A DNA stretch of 64,000 nucleotides from Lophium mytilinum (Eukaryota; Ascomycota; Dothideomycetes; Mytilinidiales; Mytilinidiaceae): NCBI GenBank assembly GCA_010093605.1, contig MU004183.1, positions 2,108,001 through 2,172,000 on the forward strand, given 5' to 3'. This document shows positions 24,256-33,914 of this stretch, one piece after another. Each line of letters starts with the position of its first letter. Within the stretch, counting starts at the first letter, position 1. The notes under the pieces were generated by a model. It did not search any database, was not told the DNA's origin, and saw only the letters and a list, made by a program, of their open reading frames with translations. The position numbers and the translations under genes are program-made.

Positions 24256-25423
24256 CTAAGAGCGACCGGATACATCTCCGACGACTTTGCAGCTCAGCAC
24301 ACCGTCAAAGAACACTGGAGCAATGGTGAGGCAACTGAGGTATGTTGTCGTGCTCCACTACACCTTGACTAGAAGTAGAGTAGCATCTCACTTACCAAGT
24401 GCCCTTGCCACCGCAGAAGCACTCCGCCTCGCAGACATGGCACGCCCACAAGTTCCGCGGCGCGGCAGCCAAGAGCTTTATACGCATGAAGAGATCGGTC
24501 TCTTCTTTCTTCAACCCAGCGCGCCCATCTTCGGCGGTAGAGCTATCGACAAGCTCATGCACTGAGGTAACGAGGTCGATGTGCTGCTGGATTGAATCCG
24601 GGTCAGAATCATCACCATCCTTCTCTAGCGGCGTCGATGGCTTGGGAATCGTCGTGCGCTCGAATACCGCAGGAACCCACGGACCATCTGGATCTGGAGA
24701 CTTCAACTCGGCAGCAAAAGACACAGGACAGCAGCCAAACGGCTCCGACGCGCGCGGATACTTCACCCCGTTGTAGACTATGAAGTCCGGCTCCTCGACG
24801 CTTGGCTTGGTGTTGACGTCCGGGTCAGTCTTGCGGCGAGGGCTAGTCGCGCTCACGCTCGACGCGGGACTCATCACCATACTCGCGCTTCCCTCGGTCG
24901 AGGTTGACGCTACGCTGGCCGACCTGCTCTTCTGCTCTTGTTTGGAGCTGGGGCTTCCTGCACGCTCTTGAGGCTTTTGCGGTTGCTCGAGCCCAGCGAC
25001 TACAGTCGCGAATGTGTCGAGCGTGTCGAGCGAGCTGCATATGACGCTCATCATCATCTTGAGTGGCGGCTTTGGGAACCTACCGCTCAGGTATTGCTCG
25101 GTCAAATCGGCGAAAGATTGGACCGCATCAGCCATTAGTTGACGCGCTTCTTCGTGCTTCGGAGTCTTAGCAGTGGCAGTAGCGGCGGCATAGCGGCACG
25201 AGAGTTCATAGCCGTGAGCAATGAAGATGGCGTTGAGGTGAGGTAGTGAAACCAGATAGGGATCTACGAAGTCTCGCTTGTCGGACGGGTCTTTGCCAGA
25301 GCAGGACTCGCAAGGAAGCTTGGAGACCGTATGCTGGCAGATCATTCCATTCTCGATCTGTTCTGTGTCATCGGTGGTTAGCCGGTGATGACCGCAGCTG
25401 AAGAAGATGAGTTCTGACGGCAT
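24256..25423 (-). CDS. fungal protein with Cys/His clusters at both ends
   Basis: Exons are 24396-25423 and 24256-24334 with a 61-bp intron (GTAAGT donor), giving 368 residues. The first ATG in frame is at 25423 (MPSELIFFSCGHHRLTTDD). The N-terminus has a possible zinc-binding set: CGHH, then CQHTVSKLPCESC. A central region (about residues 145-230) is Ser/Ala/Pro-rich and probably disordered. Near the end of exon 1 lies WACHVCEAECFCGGKG, a second cysteine cluster, and exon 2 adds a hydrophobic tail. I do not recognise the family. The intron was chosen because it restores a whole-codon total and avoids a stop directly after the donor. Confidence 0.62.
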
Positions 25424-26179
25424 CGCTTGGTGCACCGGTGAGGACTTGTTACCTCCTATGTTGTTCAACCCGGGGAGATTTTAAAGAGAAAGGTGGTGAT
25501 GGATTGGAACGGGGTTGAACTTCTATATTCTCGAGATCATCAAGGGTATATATGTATGATCGTTCTTTCTCTACAACGCGATGAATTACTATCTTCTAAA
25601 TTCTCATAACTTCAATGACTAATAGTATGCAAACAATGTGAGGGTCTCGGTACTCACGTACCTAATTAAGGCGACTTGAAGGAACAAAGACTTTGTAAAG
25701 AGTCCATGCTAAGGGTGCACTAAGCACCCTCACCGGTATTATTTTATGCGTCGTTCATTCAAGGTAGAGTAGTACTACGTTACAAGGTCAAGTACACGGA
25801 TAACTTACTGCTTGGATGTTACTCTTGATCGCTGTTTGAATTAGCCTGATCACGCAGCTAGTTCAAGGGGTCTTCCAAGCTAGCTCAAACTCTAGTGTAC
25901 CGAGCTTTGCGTGCTGTCCTGACCGGGGGCCTAAGGAATCCTAAGGAATCCTAAGCAGTAGCAAATGAGAGCATACAGACTAGATTTTGAATGAAGTGTG
26001 CAGCGAAGTAAAAAGTAGAACGTCCAAAGAGAGTGCAGAATATGATATCAACATTCCAAAAAAACTACCATCGCATCAATCTCTTCGCTGTCCTGAAATA
26101 CCGAATTTGAGACCACCTACATCCTTATCACTCCACCGTTCTAAGAGGGCGCTGATATCAATCTATGATCCAAGCCTGC
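25424..26179. other. intergenic, includes a short tandem repeat
   Basis: No supported coding frame. A tandem repeat lies at 25931-25955, and the right edge meets the inverted-repeat element. Confidence 0.4.
25931..25955. repeat. 10-bp tandem repeat, 2.5 copies
   Basis: CTAAGGAATC is repeated twice and followed by CTAAG. Confidence 0.75.
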
Positions 26180-26419
26180 CTCTTCGGCTCCGAAATGAGG
26201 GGCCGGAATGAGGCATCGCGCGTGCACCCCACCAAAATGAATACAGATCACCTGAATGTTAATATATTTTATTATGAAATTTATTAATATAAGGTCAGCT
26301 AAGAGACTCTACCTCTAGTCTTTTTAAAAAAGAATCGCAATAGATTTGGGTGAGTTACATTCAAATTGGTGGGGTGCGCACGATGCCTTATTCCGGCCCC
26401 TGATTTCGGAGTCGAAGAG
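26180..26419. mobile_element. 240-bp inverted-repeat element (MITE-like)
   Basis: The left arm (26180-26252) and right arm (26349-26419) are inverted copies of each other, about four-fifths identical by eye. They share CTCTTCGGCTCCGAAAT (left) versus CTCTTCGACTCCGAAAT (right) and a central GGGGCCGGAAT(G/A)AGGCATCG block, then GCACCCCACCA. About 95 bp of AT-rich sequence separates the arms. This is the structure of a non-autonomous DNA transposon. No clean target duplication is visible, so the ends are uncertain. It sits beside the 3' end of the HET-domain gene. Confidence 0.75.
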
Positions 26420-26701
26420 CCTGCGTTTCTCCCACGTCTGTGGCCTCAGCGAAAGTGACATACTGCCGATTTGCATCCAGCCAAATGCCTTTTCCATCCG
26501 GGAATGACGTATCAGCATTTTCTGAATGATCCCGGACCCCATCAACTACTGGAGGAATCCCAGGCTGACGCCGGCTCACGCGGTGAGCAAAGGCCGCCCA
26601 CATGCGCCTGCAAACGAGTGTGCCAGTTGCAGTCAGCCGACCTAGAACCGCGACCATGATTACGAAAGAGTTGTCGTTTAGAACATCACCAACTTCATAA
26701 T

Positions 26702-28885
26702 CTAGGGGAGGTGTGCAAAGATGAACCAGCCCCGCGATTGGTGCTCCGTATAATTTGAGCGGATTGCGAGCCCTGATTCTGAAACCGTCTCATTACAAGC
26801 TTTCATGCTCGGAGTAAACGGTTGTACCCTGAAATATTCCTTCCGCTCTTTGTTGTATAGCATGATGTCTTCAATGATGCTCAAAGAGCGGTCTTTGAGA
26901 GGGAAATGCATCCCCAAAAACGTTGCCTTCAGACCTCTTGGGCATCGTGTCGCAGCAATATAGCGGGGAGATTGGACACTATGCGAACTTAACGAAAAGG
27001 CTGCTACTGAGATCAGGGAGGTTGGTGCCCAGCGATAGCCATCTACAGATAAGGTTGGTGTGTTCCAGAGTAAGACTTCTGCAGGGACTTCAGTCATCTG
27101 CGACCAAAAATTCAGCATCCTTTGGTCTACTCGAGCTGCCATGATTTTCTCTATATCCAGTCTCAAGAGAGTCGCGAGGCACAGAGGCTCGTCGGAGGAT
27201 ACGCTTGTTGCCCGATGGAAGAGGGCAGTGGCGAGGTATAAGAGCTTTTCTCCGTGAGACAATGTAGTGAAACGATGACAGAGAATCTCGGCGGCTCGCA
27301 ACTCTATAGAGGCCCTCAAAGAGTTCTCTGACAGTGGCCCAGTAGCGTTTTGGACGCAGTCTAACGTGCTTTCGAAATGACATACGCCATCTTTGAACTG
27401 AAAGAACAGTTGGCGTGCGAGTGCGCCCTCTTGAAGGGTCCAAAGGCGACGATTCCACGGGGAGCATGTTATCCGCATCATAAGTTCTATGTCAGTCTTG
27501 TCTTTAAGGTTGACTGACGAAATTGTCCGTTCAATGACCAAGACCGCCCAAGCCTGGCTATAAGTGTCCCGCATGCGCATTATTGCCATCTCTTGCAAAG
27601 CTGGACGGTTTGCAGAGTCCGGCGGCACGCACAGAGTGTCGAGCCAGAAGTGCTGGACTCTGCGGTCCTCGGCAAATTGACAAAGATCTCGGATGAGATA
27701 GCTCAACCTTCTCACTTGGCATGTCGGTATGGCGTTCTCCCGGTTGTTGCCCAACCCGTCCGACCAAACGTGCGATATTGCGACATAAGGTATTGATGGA
27801 TCGCATTTGGATAACTTGATTGTGCCATTCGAGACTGTGTCGTCCAGTATAGATACTACTGGAAATGAGCCGTCCGAAAGGATTTTATCCATGTCGTTCA
27901 TGTCCACAGCCGTGTCTGGACGATTACCATCGCAGCCGTCGTCGTGTGCTCTCCGGTAGTCTCTCTCTAATACTTGGACTTGACTGCATTGCCGCCCTGA
28001 ACAGATCAGTCTTTTCTTGATCATCGACTCCTGGGTCTCGTTGGGAGGAAAAGGACCGAATGTCGTAGCCGTGACATGTCTTCTCCATGGGTCGAGCCTA
28101 TCGAGGTGGGCCATGAAATATCGGCCGGACATGTTCAATCTTTGGTAGATACTTTGGACATCGTACGGGCACCACCCACGATCAATAAACTTGCTGACGA
28201 GGAATGGCTCGTCGCATATTGCGGCTGGATTCTGAGAGTATCTTTTGAACTTCTTTATTGGTACTTGTCGGGGAATCTCTTCAAACGAGATGTTGGAGCT
28301 ATCGCCAATGGGACAATTGGCTTCAGAAGTGAGACTCCACTCCATGAGAGCCCCTATTGAAAACATTATTCTGCTATCCAGGGGGCATTTTGGAATCAAT
28401 GATGCCGACTTGTTAGTGGTCAGATACGTGTGAAGTGAGATTTTATGCGCGCCCAAGTTGTCTTCTAGTGGGTCTTTCGCTTTAGGACGACGTTCGGGTT
28501 CCATCAGGTTGTAGTATATCGGGCCCACCATCTTGAGACTCCGCGACCTGATATCAGTAGCGTCGATGCCCTTAATGAGCTCTGCGATCATGATTATTCT
28601 TGAGCCAAGTTTCCCGGGGCGTATAAAATCTCGAACAGGAATTCTTCGACCCAGAACCGTATCCAGATAACCCCAGAATAGCCAAGTTTGGAGAAACGCT
28701 TGGAAATATGCTGGCGGGTTTTTGAAGATCTTGTCCGCCCATTCGAAGATTGTTCTGTGCTTGTAACCTCGTCTTTCAGGATACGAAAAGAAATCTAAGC
28801 CGTCATATTCGCGCTCCTGGTCCTCGAGGTAGGGGACCTCGAAGAAGGGCGTCTCTATCCCGCGAGGTAATGGAAGGTAGTCCAT
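26702..28885 (-). CDS. HET-domain (heterokaryon incompatibility) protein
   Basis: HET domains trigger cell death when incompatible fungal individuals fuse, and are related to TIR-like fold proteins. This single-exon frame has 727 codons, with an ATG at 28885. The HET domain spans about residues 366-487: IPYVAISHVWSDG, then FWLDTLCVPPD, then YSQAWAVLVIE and SPWNRRLWTLQEG. The 365-residue N-terminal part is distinct (FFEVPYLEDQEREYDGLDFF, RGWCPYDVQSIYQRL), as in many large HET proteins in which the domain is central. The C-terminus is hydrophobic to mixed. The exact C-terminal end is uncertain because a MITE lies about 280 bp downstream and the intervening sequence may once have been coding. 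A divergent membrane-protein gene starts 158 bp away. Confidence 0.85.
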   Translation of the reverse strand: MDYLPLPRGIETPFFEVPYLEDQEREYDGLDFFSYPERRGYKHRTIFEWADKIFKNPPAYFQAFLQTWLFWGYLDTVLGRRIPVRDFIRPGKLGSRIIMIAELIKGIDATDIRSRSLKMVGPIYYNLMEPERRPKAKDPLEDNLGAHKISLHTYLTTNKSASLIPKCPLDSRIMFSIGALMEWSLTSEANCPIGDSSNISFEEIPRQVPIKKFKRYSQNPAAICDEPFLVSKFIDRGWCPYDVQSIYQRLNMSGRYFMAHLDRLDPWRRHVTATTFGPFPPNETQESMIKKRLICSGRQCSQVQVLERDYRRAHDDGCDGNRPDTAVDMNDMDKILSDGSFPVVSILDDTVSNGTIKLSKCDPSIPYVAISHVWSDGLGNNRENAIPTCQVRRLSYLIRDLCQFAEDRRVQHFWLDTLCVPPDSANRPALQEMAIMRMRDTYSQAWAVLVIERTISSVNLKDKTDIELMMRITCSPWNRRLWTLQEGALARQLFFQFKDGVCHFESTLDCVQNATGPLSENSLRASIELRAAEILCHRFTTLSHGEKLLYLATALFHRATSVSSDEPLCLATLLRLDIEKIMAARVDQRMLNFWSQMTEVPAEVLLWNTPTLSVDGYRWAPTSLISVAAFSLSSHSVQSPRYIAATRCPRGLKATFLGMHFPLKDRSLSIIEDIMLYNKERKEYFRVQPFTPSMKACNETVSESGLAIRSNYTEHQSRGWFIFAHLP

Positions 28886-29043
28886 TGTCGTGACAGTCTA
28901 CACCTCCAGTGCGTCTAAAGTCATCTTAATATACGTACTAGTTTTCCATTGAAGGCCAGGAAGCGCTTAGATTTGCGTAGAGGCTTGTTAACAAACTCTT
29001 TCCCCTTCTGTGTTCTTCTAAACAAACAGTGTTGGTAGCAACA
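28886..29043. promoter_or_regulatory. 158-bp divergent promoter, HET gene / membrane protein
   Basis: The two start codons are separated by only 158 bp, so both genes must share control elements. This tight head-to-head spacing supports co-expression. Confidence 0.6.
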
Positions 29044-30351
29044 ATGATTGATAAAGAGGCCGGGCTCTATATCATTTTTGGAGCACCAAATCTAATCATG
29101 ATGCCGCCGTTGAAAGGTCTCGCAAGATGGGCGCCTTTCAAGATCGATGCACTGGGTTTAGTCACACTGTTAGGTGTTCCTGAAGTCGACCAGGCCATCG
29201 GAAAGCTCACATATCATCGATATCTAGAGTTCTTCCCGCTTCTGGGGGCACATATTGTAGCTTGTAACGCATACCTGAAGCCGATACCCGGGTTCGAGCT
29301 TTACAACCTGACAGACGAAATCAAAGCGACTGATGTTAGCGGCTGGTTTGCGAGATGGATTCTTGGACACTCACGCACAGAGGTGCAGGATGCTAGAACG
29401 GTAATTCGCATAACAGACAAAGAGACAGAGCAACAGAAACTAAGCTGGGTTAATCGATCCAGTGTCACGGGAGCCTTCGTGCTTTGCGTACTGATTGTAT
29501 TTCCTGCAATCATGGGAGATTGGTGGGGCCTGTCAAACGCCATTTTCATTGCGGCCTCAATCGTAGTCCGGTGTTTCCTGCTTCAACAAGTACGATCCGT
29601 CATCGACCAGATAGTGAAGAATTACGAAGGACTTCCAACCAATCAAAGAATACAGGTCAATGAAGGCACTGATAGCATCGAAAGGATGGAGGAGAGCGAC
29701 GGAATTCCGTTGATTGAATTGACCGAGAACATAATCGACCACATGAAGGAGAGAAATGGGCAGGAAGTCAAGGCACTCATGGTTCTCCCAACAGGCTCTG
29801 CTGTAACGATCTGCGCCACTCGCGGCATCATATTAGCGTTGCTGACAACGCCGTCTGTGTTTCGCAAGACACCAGAAGAGACCGACGGCCAGTTCGAGCA
29901 GAGAGAGAAGCACCTGCAGCGCCAACAGCTCGCCATGCGATGCATTGGTTGGGCTGCTTTTGTCGGCAATGCGTTGACGCTTGGATCGGCTAGTCTCTTT
30001 TACCAGATGATCTGTGTCGTCATCCAGACTCTTTCTACGGTGCTATATACCTGGGGCGTTTGGGAAGAGCGATTCGAAGTCGGCAGCCGTCTGAAGCTAG
30101 AAATAGACAACGAACCCCCAGACATCATCAAAGATGACAGGCGGACGGCTTATGCGCGACTCAATCTTTCAGAGACCGAAGAGAATTGCATGGTGGCATG
30201 GGCTCTTGCACCACAGAGAGGGAATAATGACTGGTGGCCTAGGTACTTCAGGACAAAAGAAGATTTGAAGCAAAACAACCTCTTTTTGTATCCCGACGCC
30301 GAAAACGTCGAACTGGGGTCTGCAGGGGCAGGTGTTGAACTGGCTGCGTAA
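29044..30351 (+). CDS. multi-pass membrane protein paired with the HET gene
   Basis: A single exon of 435 residues; the first ATG in frame is at 29044 (MIDKEAGLYIIFGAPNLIMM). The N-terminal part reads LARWAPFKIDALGLVTLLGV, then HRYLEFFPLLGAHIVACNAY. Hydrophobic segments follow at about residues 142-182 (SVTGAFVLCVLIVFPAIMGD..., LSNAIFIAASIVVRCFLL) and near 240-260 and 300-345 (GWAAFVGNALTLGSASLFYQ, MICVVIQTLSTVLYTWGVW). Soluble charged stretches separate them. I recall proteins of this general appearance encoded next to fungal HET genes but know no function. The divergent partner suggests a role in recognition or execution at a membrane. Confidence 0.75.
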   Translation: MIDKEAGLYIIFGAPNLIMMPPLKGLARWAPFKIDALGLVTLLGVPEVDQAIGKLTYHRYLEFFPLLGAHIVACNAYLKPIPGFELYNLTDEIKATDVSGWFARWILGHSRTEVQDARTVIRITDKETEQQKLSWVNRSSVTGAFVLCVLIVFPAIMGDWWGLSNAIFIAASIVVRCFLLQQVRSVIDQIVKNYEGLPTNQRIQVNEGTDSIERMEESDGIPLIELTENIIDHMKERNGQEVKALMVLPTGSAVTICATRGIILALLTTPSVFRKTPEETDGQFEQREKHLQRQQLAMRCIGWAAFVGNALTLGSASLFYQMICVVIQTLSTVLYTWGVWEERFEVGSRLKLEIDNEPPDIIKDDRRTAYARLNLSETEENCMVAWALAPQRGNNDWWPRYFRTKEDLKQNNLFLYPDAENVELGSAGAGVELAA

Positions 30352-30597
30352 AAACAATAATTGACTGCCGCAGACAGGCTAGAGAGACGTTTGAATGAAA
30401 GATATCAGCGAACTCGACCTCAAATATGTAGATCAATCTGGCTAGAATGATGCAGATATGGTGACGTTTTGTGTCTCGTGCTAAGTAGAATATAGTTTGT
30501 CACGGCAGTCCAATCTTTCGGGCGACACATCGGATCTTCAAAGCCTGCTTATTCGATCCTAGGACCCTTGCTTGTTTGTAAAGTTGTACTCACAATC

Positions 30598-31444
30598 TCA
30601 ACCCAACCCTCTGCCCCGACCTCTCAAACCTCGCCCGATACCACTTCCCGCCCTCCCAACTGAACTTGCTCCTCTTGGTAGCCCTCTGCCTCCTTGTCCG
30701 CCCACGCCCACGTATCCACTTGATGCCGTCGACGAGCTCCCTCTCGTACCTCTTGTACCCCTCCCTCTACCACGCCCTGGAGTTCTTGAGGAGGCTGCCT
30801 CCCTCCTCCTGTCCTCCTCAGCTAACCTGCGCGCTGCAGCTTCCTTCCTCGCCTGTTCCTCAGCCTCGCGTCGTGCAGCCGCCTGTTGCTTTTGAATCTC
30901 TTCGTTCTCAATGTCGGCTAGATCTTGAGTAGCACCCTGCCAATTCGGGGAGAGGATGAGCCTTTGATTGTGTTCGGTTTGGGAGAGAATGCGGGTCCAA
31001 GTTTGTAGTAGGGTGGAGGCGTTTTGAACAGTACGGGAGACAGTCTGCGGAAGTGTTAGGCTTCGTGATATCATTTCTTGGTTAGGTTTGACATGACAAC
31101 TCCAATGAGGACGGCTTCTTCATTATGATATGGTAGACTTTGCGATTGAATAGTGCTTCACATACATCCATGTTGCTCTTCGCCTTCTCCAAGCTCTCAA
31201 CAACACCCTCTATGACTTTGTTGACGTTGCGCACACTCTCTAGCTCTTTCCGCAGGGCCGCTTCTCGAGCCTCTTCTGTGGTGTATTTGGACTCGGCTGG
31301 ACGCGTTTTCGAGGCTGCAGGAGCTTCTTCGGACGCGATTTTGGCTTTGGCATCTTTCGATTTCCCTTTGCGCGTGGCGGGGGTGTCGAATAACGCGTCG
31401 TCGGAGTCTGAGAGGGTCAGGTCGTCGAGACTGGGGTGGTCCAT
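30598..31444 (-). CDS. DUO1: DASH complex subunit Duo1
   Basis: Part of the ten-protein DASH/Dam1 ring that couples kinetochores to microtubule plus ends. Exons are 31166-31444 and 30598-31044 with a 121-bp intron (GTATGT donor), giving 241 residues. The N-terminus is acidic (MDHPSLDDLTLSDSDDALFD). A helical region crosses the junction: VRNVNKVIEGVVESLEKAKS then MD joined to TVSRTVQNASTLLQTWTRIL, followed by SQTEHNQRLILSPNWQGA, the Duo1 signature. After an Ala/Arg/Glu helix, the C-terminus is Arg/Gly-rich (GRGRGRGTRGTRG), a possible microtubule- or RNA-contacting tail. Confidence 0.88.
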
Positions 31445-31948
31445 GGTGGGGGATGCGTATAGGAGTATGTGTTGTTCGAAACTGGGATCTCTTCGGTCAA
31501 AAGGGAGTCAATTCGTGGTGGTTCGTGAAAGTCTGATGCGGTGGCCGTTTCCCGCTTGTGCCACGTGGGGGGTATTGGAGTGAATTGAATTACCTATGCG
31601 GCATGTTGTGACGAAGTGCCAACGCCAAGCTCCCGCCGAACGAGGAAAGGGCGATCGGGAGGCTGGGTCGTTCCTGCCCAGCAGCCCCAGCCACTTGACA
31701 ACATCAGTTCCCCAACTTCAACACCACCCACCATCAACACGCTCTCCTTCTACATCAATTCTTAATCTCGTCTTGGAACGGCTTGATTCCCGACTCTACG
31801 GTACGCTGTGCATTTCGCTTGTATTGACTGCACCAACTACACAGCTGCATCGGCACCCAGCATCGAACCATAACACGCTTCCGCCTTCTCGCTCCTTCCG
31901 CCCTTCCACTGTTTAGACGAGAAAGGACCTCACTTCTCACCTCTCGCG
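31445..31948. promoter_or_regulatory. divergent promoter, DUO1 / S/T-P-rich nuclear protein
   Basis: The 504 bp between the two start codons hold no plausible gene. The part next to the plus-strand gene is CT-rich, a common core-promoter trait in moulds. Confidence 0.45.
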
Positions 31949-33451
31949 ATGGCCTCTACTCCCCCTCCACGATCTCGTGTCCACACGCCGCCTACACCTC
32001 TCCACGGCGCGCGCTACGACGCCTATGAGCCCTACTCTCCCCGCCGTTCTACTCGTGTTGCTGCTCAACGCAAGCCATTCCTAAGCAGCGACTCTACCCC
32101 GCCGAAAGTGCATCGTTCCGTGCGCGCATCGACGCCGACCGGCAGCCGGAAGCAAACAGCTGGCACCTCCAACCAGACCTTGAGCCAGACCTTTTCTCCG
32201 CCAGCTTCACCCTCCTCGCCAATTGTCCACTCCGCCATCAAAAGCCCGCGCTCTATGCCCCGCCGACGCGTCAACAACGGCCTGCGTAACCATCACGAAC
32301 TCCATTTCTCCGATTCAGACGACATGCCATCAGGAGAGGTATCGACAACAAACCATCTCTCCATCCTAGACTCACGCGGCATGCTACCCACTCCGGCGAA
32401 AACACCGCGTAAGCGCAACGTCCAGGACTCTGCGATTGCTTCCACTGCTCGTGTCCTGTTTCCCAGTCGCCCATCCACCATTGAGGACGCCATGCCTACC
32501 CCGCGAAAGAGCCGAAAGGGCCGGAAGAACGCGTTCACGTTGCAGTCATTTGCGGAGGGCGATGATGAGGACGAAGAGAAGATCGAGATCTACACCGACA
32601 CGAGGGAGCGGATCCCCAGCCTGGACCCGGACGAAGACAATCCATTCATCACGCGCAGCAAGAATGGGAAGAGCAGGGCAAGCGCTAGCATTGCGGCTCC
32701 GGAGCCAAAAAGGCGGAAGATCAGTCCTAGCGAACAAGCGCGAGTTAGGAAGATGGAAGAGAAGGCGAGAAACAACGAGGGCATGATCTACGTATTGTAA
32801 GTTGATCCATATCGTCCTTTCAAGTGAATATATCTAACACCCTACAGCCGCGGCCGCAAACTTTTCCGCAAATTCGACGACGCCTCCGTCTCCTCTGGGA
32901 GTGACAACGAGACCAATCTCGCCTCTACCACCGTTGTCCGCCGTCAAATTGGTGCAGCTGCCGCTCGTCCCTTCACCCGCTCCACCATCCAACCGCGTCT
33001 GCTCTTCCCGAATGAGGAGCAACGCCGTGAGCGCGAAGCCGCCCAACTCGCTGAGGAAGAGGCGACGACCGACATTGAAGCTCCGGTTCCCATCCCGAGC
33101 TCCACCCGCAAAGGTAAAGGCCGTGCCAACCACGAAGCCAGTACGCCTGTGAAACTGCACTTCTCTCCCGAAACACCGCCTTCCACTGGACGCGTGCGCC
33201 GTACTCGCCAGACAGACGTCGTGATTGAAGAGCCGGAGGAGCACATGGAGATTGATGCCCACAGCGGGGAAGAGGTACGCACACCGGTGCTGCCACAGCA
33301 GAAAGGCAAAGGCAAGAAGACGAGCCCGTTCGATTCCTGGCAGCGCGTCAAATCTGCTGCTCGAACTGTGAGTGGAAGAGGCGCGAAGAGAGAAGGCGAT
33401 GTCCTGGAGGGAAACGGAAAGAGAGTCAGGAGCTCCGCTCCCGGTATCTGA
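31949..33451 (+). CDS. predicted nuclear protein with many proline-directed sites
   Basis: Exons are 31949-32796 and 32848-33451 with a 51-bp intron, giving 483 residues. I count about 19 Ser/Thr-Pro dipeptides, several followed by basic residues (YSPRRS, LPTPAKTPRKR, MPTPRKSRKGRK), which fits a Cdk or MAPK substrate. Basic clusters such as PKRRKISPSEQ look like nuclear localisation signals. The most structured part spans the junction, GMIYVFRGRKLFRKFDD, and is probably the conserved core; a later QPRLLFPNEEQRRER follows. I do not recognise the family. It shares its promoter with DUO1. Confidence 0.7.
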
Positions 33452-33914
33452 GATGTTTTGGAGCTGGTAGGATGATGATCAATGGGTAAAGATGCTGGGA
33501 TGAGTGGATTGGGACTACGGAAGGTGAGGAACTGGATGCATTCATGATTGTCACGAATTTTCTGCCTTTGGGCTGGCTGCATGGTGTTGGATACGGTTCT
33601 TGCTTTTGGTTAATGACTTAGACTACTTCATCAGTAGTCCAAAGCCGAAGTCTACTTTTGGCACGGAAGCACTGTCCTTTTCGTCCTCCGGCATATTGGA
33701 AAAGGTTTCATAGCACAGGCGGCGGATAATTCTCGAAGCAGCAAACCCAGAAATTACATAGTTGTATTGAACAGATCTTATATCTCCACATACGCCACCA
33801 ATGCAGACGTGACGCCTGAACGCTCTCTGCGCATCCGATTCCCAAGGTACTCCAACATTCCAGATCCAAACGCCTCAAACAAAGCCCAGCCCCCCAATCC
33901 AATACACGCGATAA
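33452..33914. other. convergent 3' regions, nothing recognised
   Basis: Lies between the convergent ends of the nuclear-protein gene and the RNase H2B gene; no further feature seen. Confidence 0.45.

Noticed and set aside
25987-26211. A 74-codon plus-strand ORF ending in the left arm of the inverted-repeat element
   Set aside because: Its last codons come from the element itself and the rest has no recognisable content.
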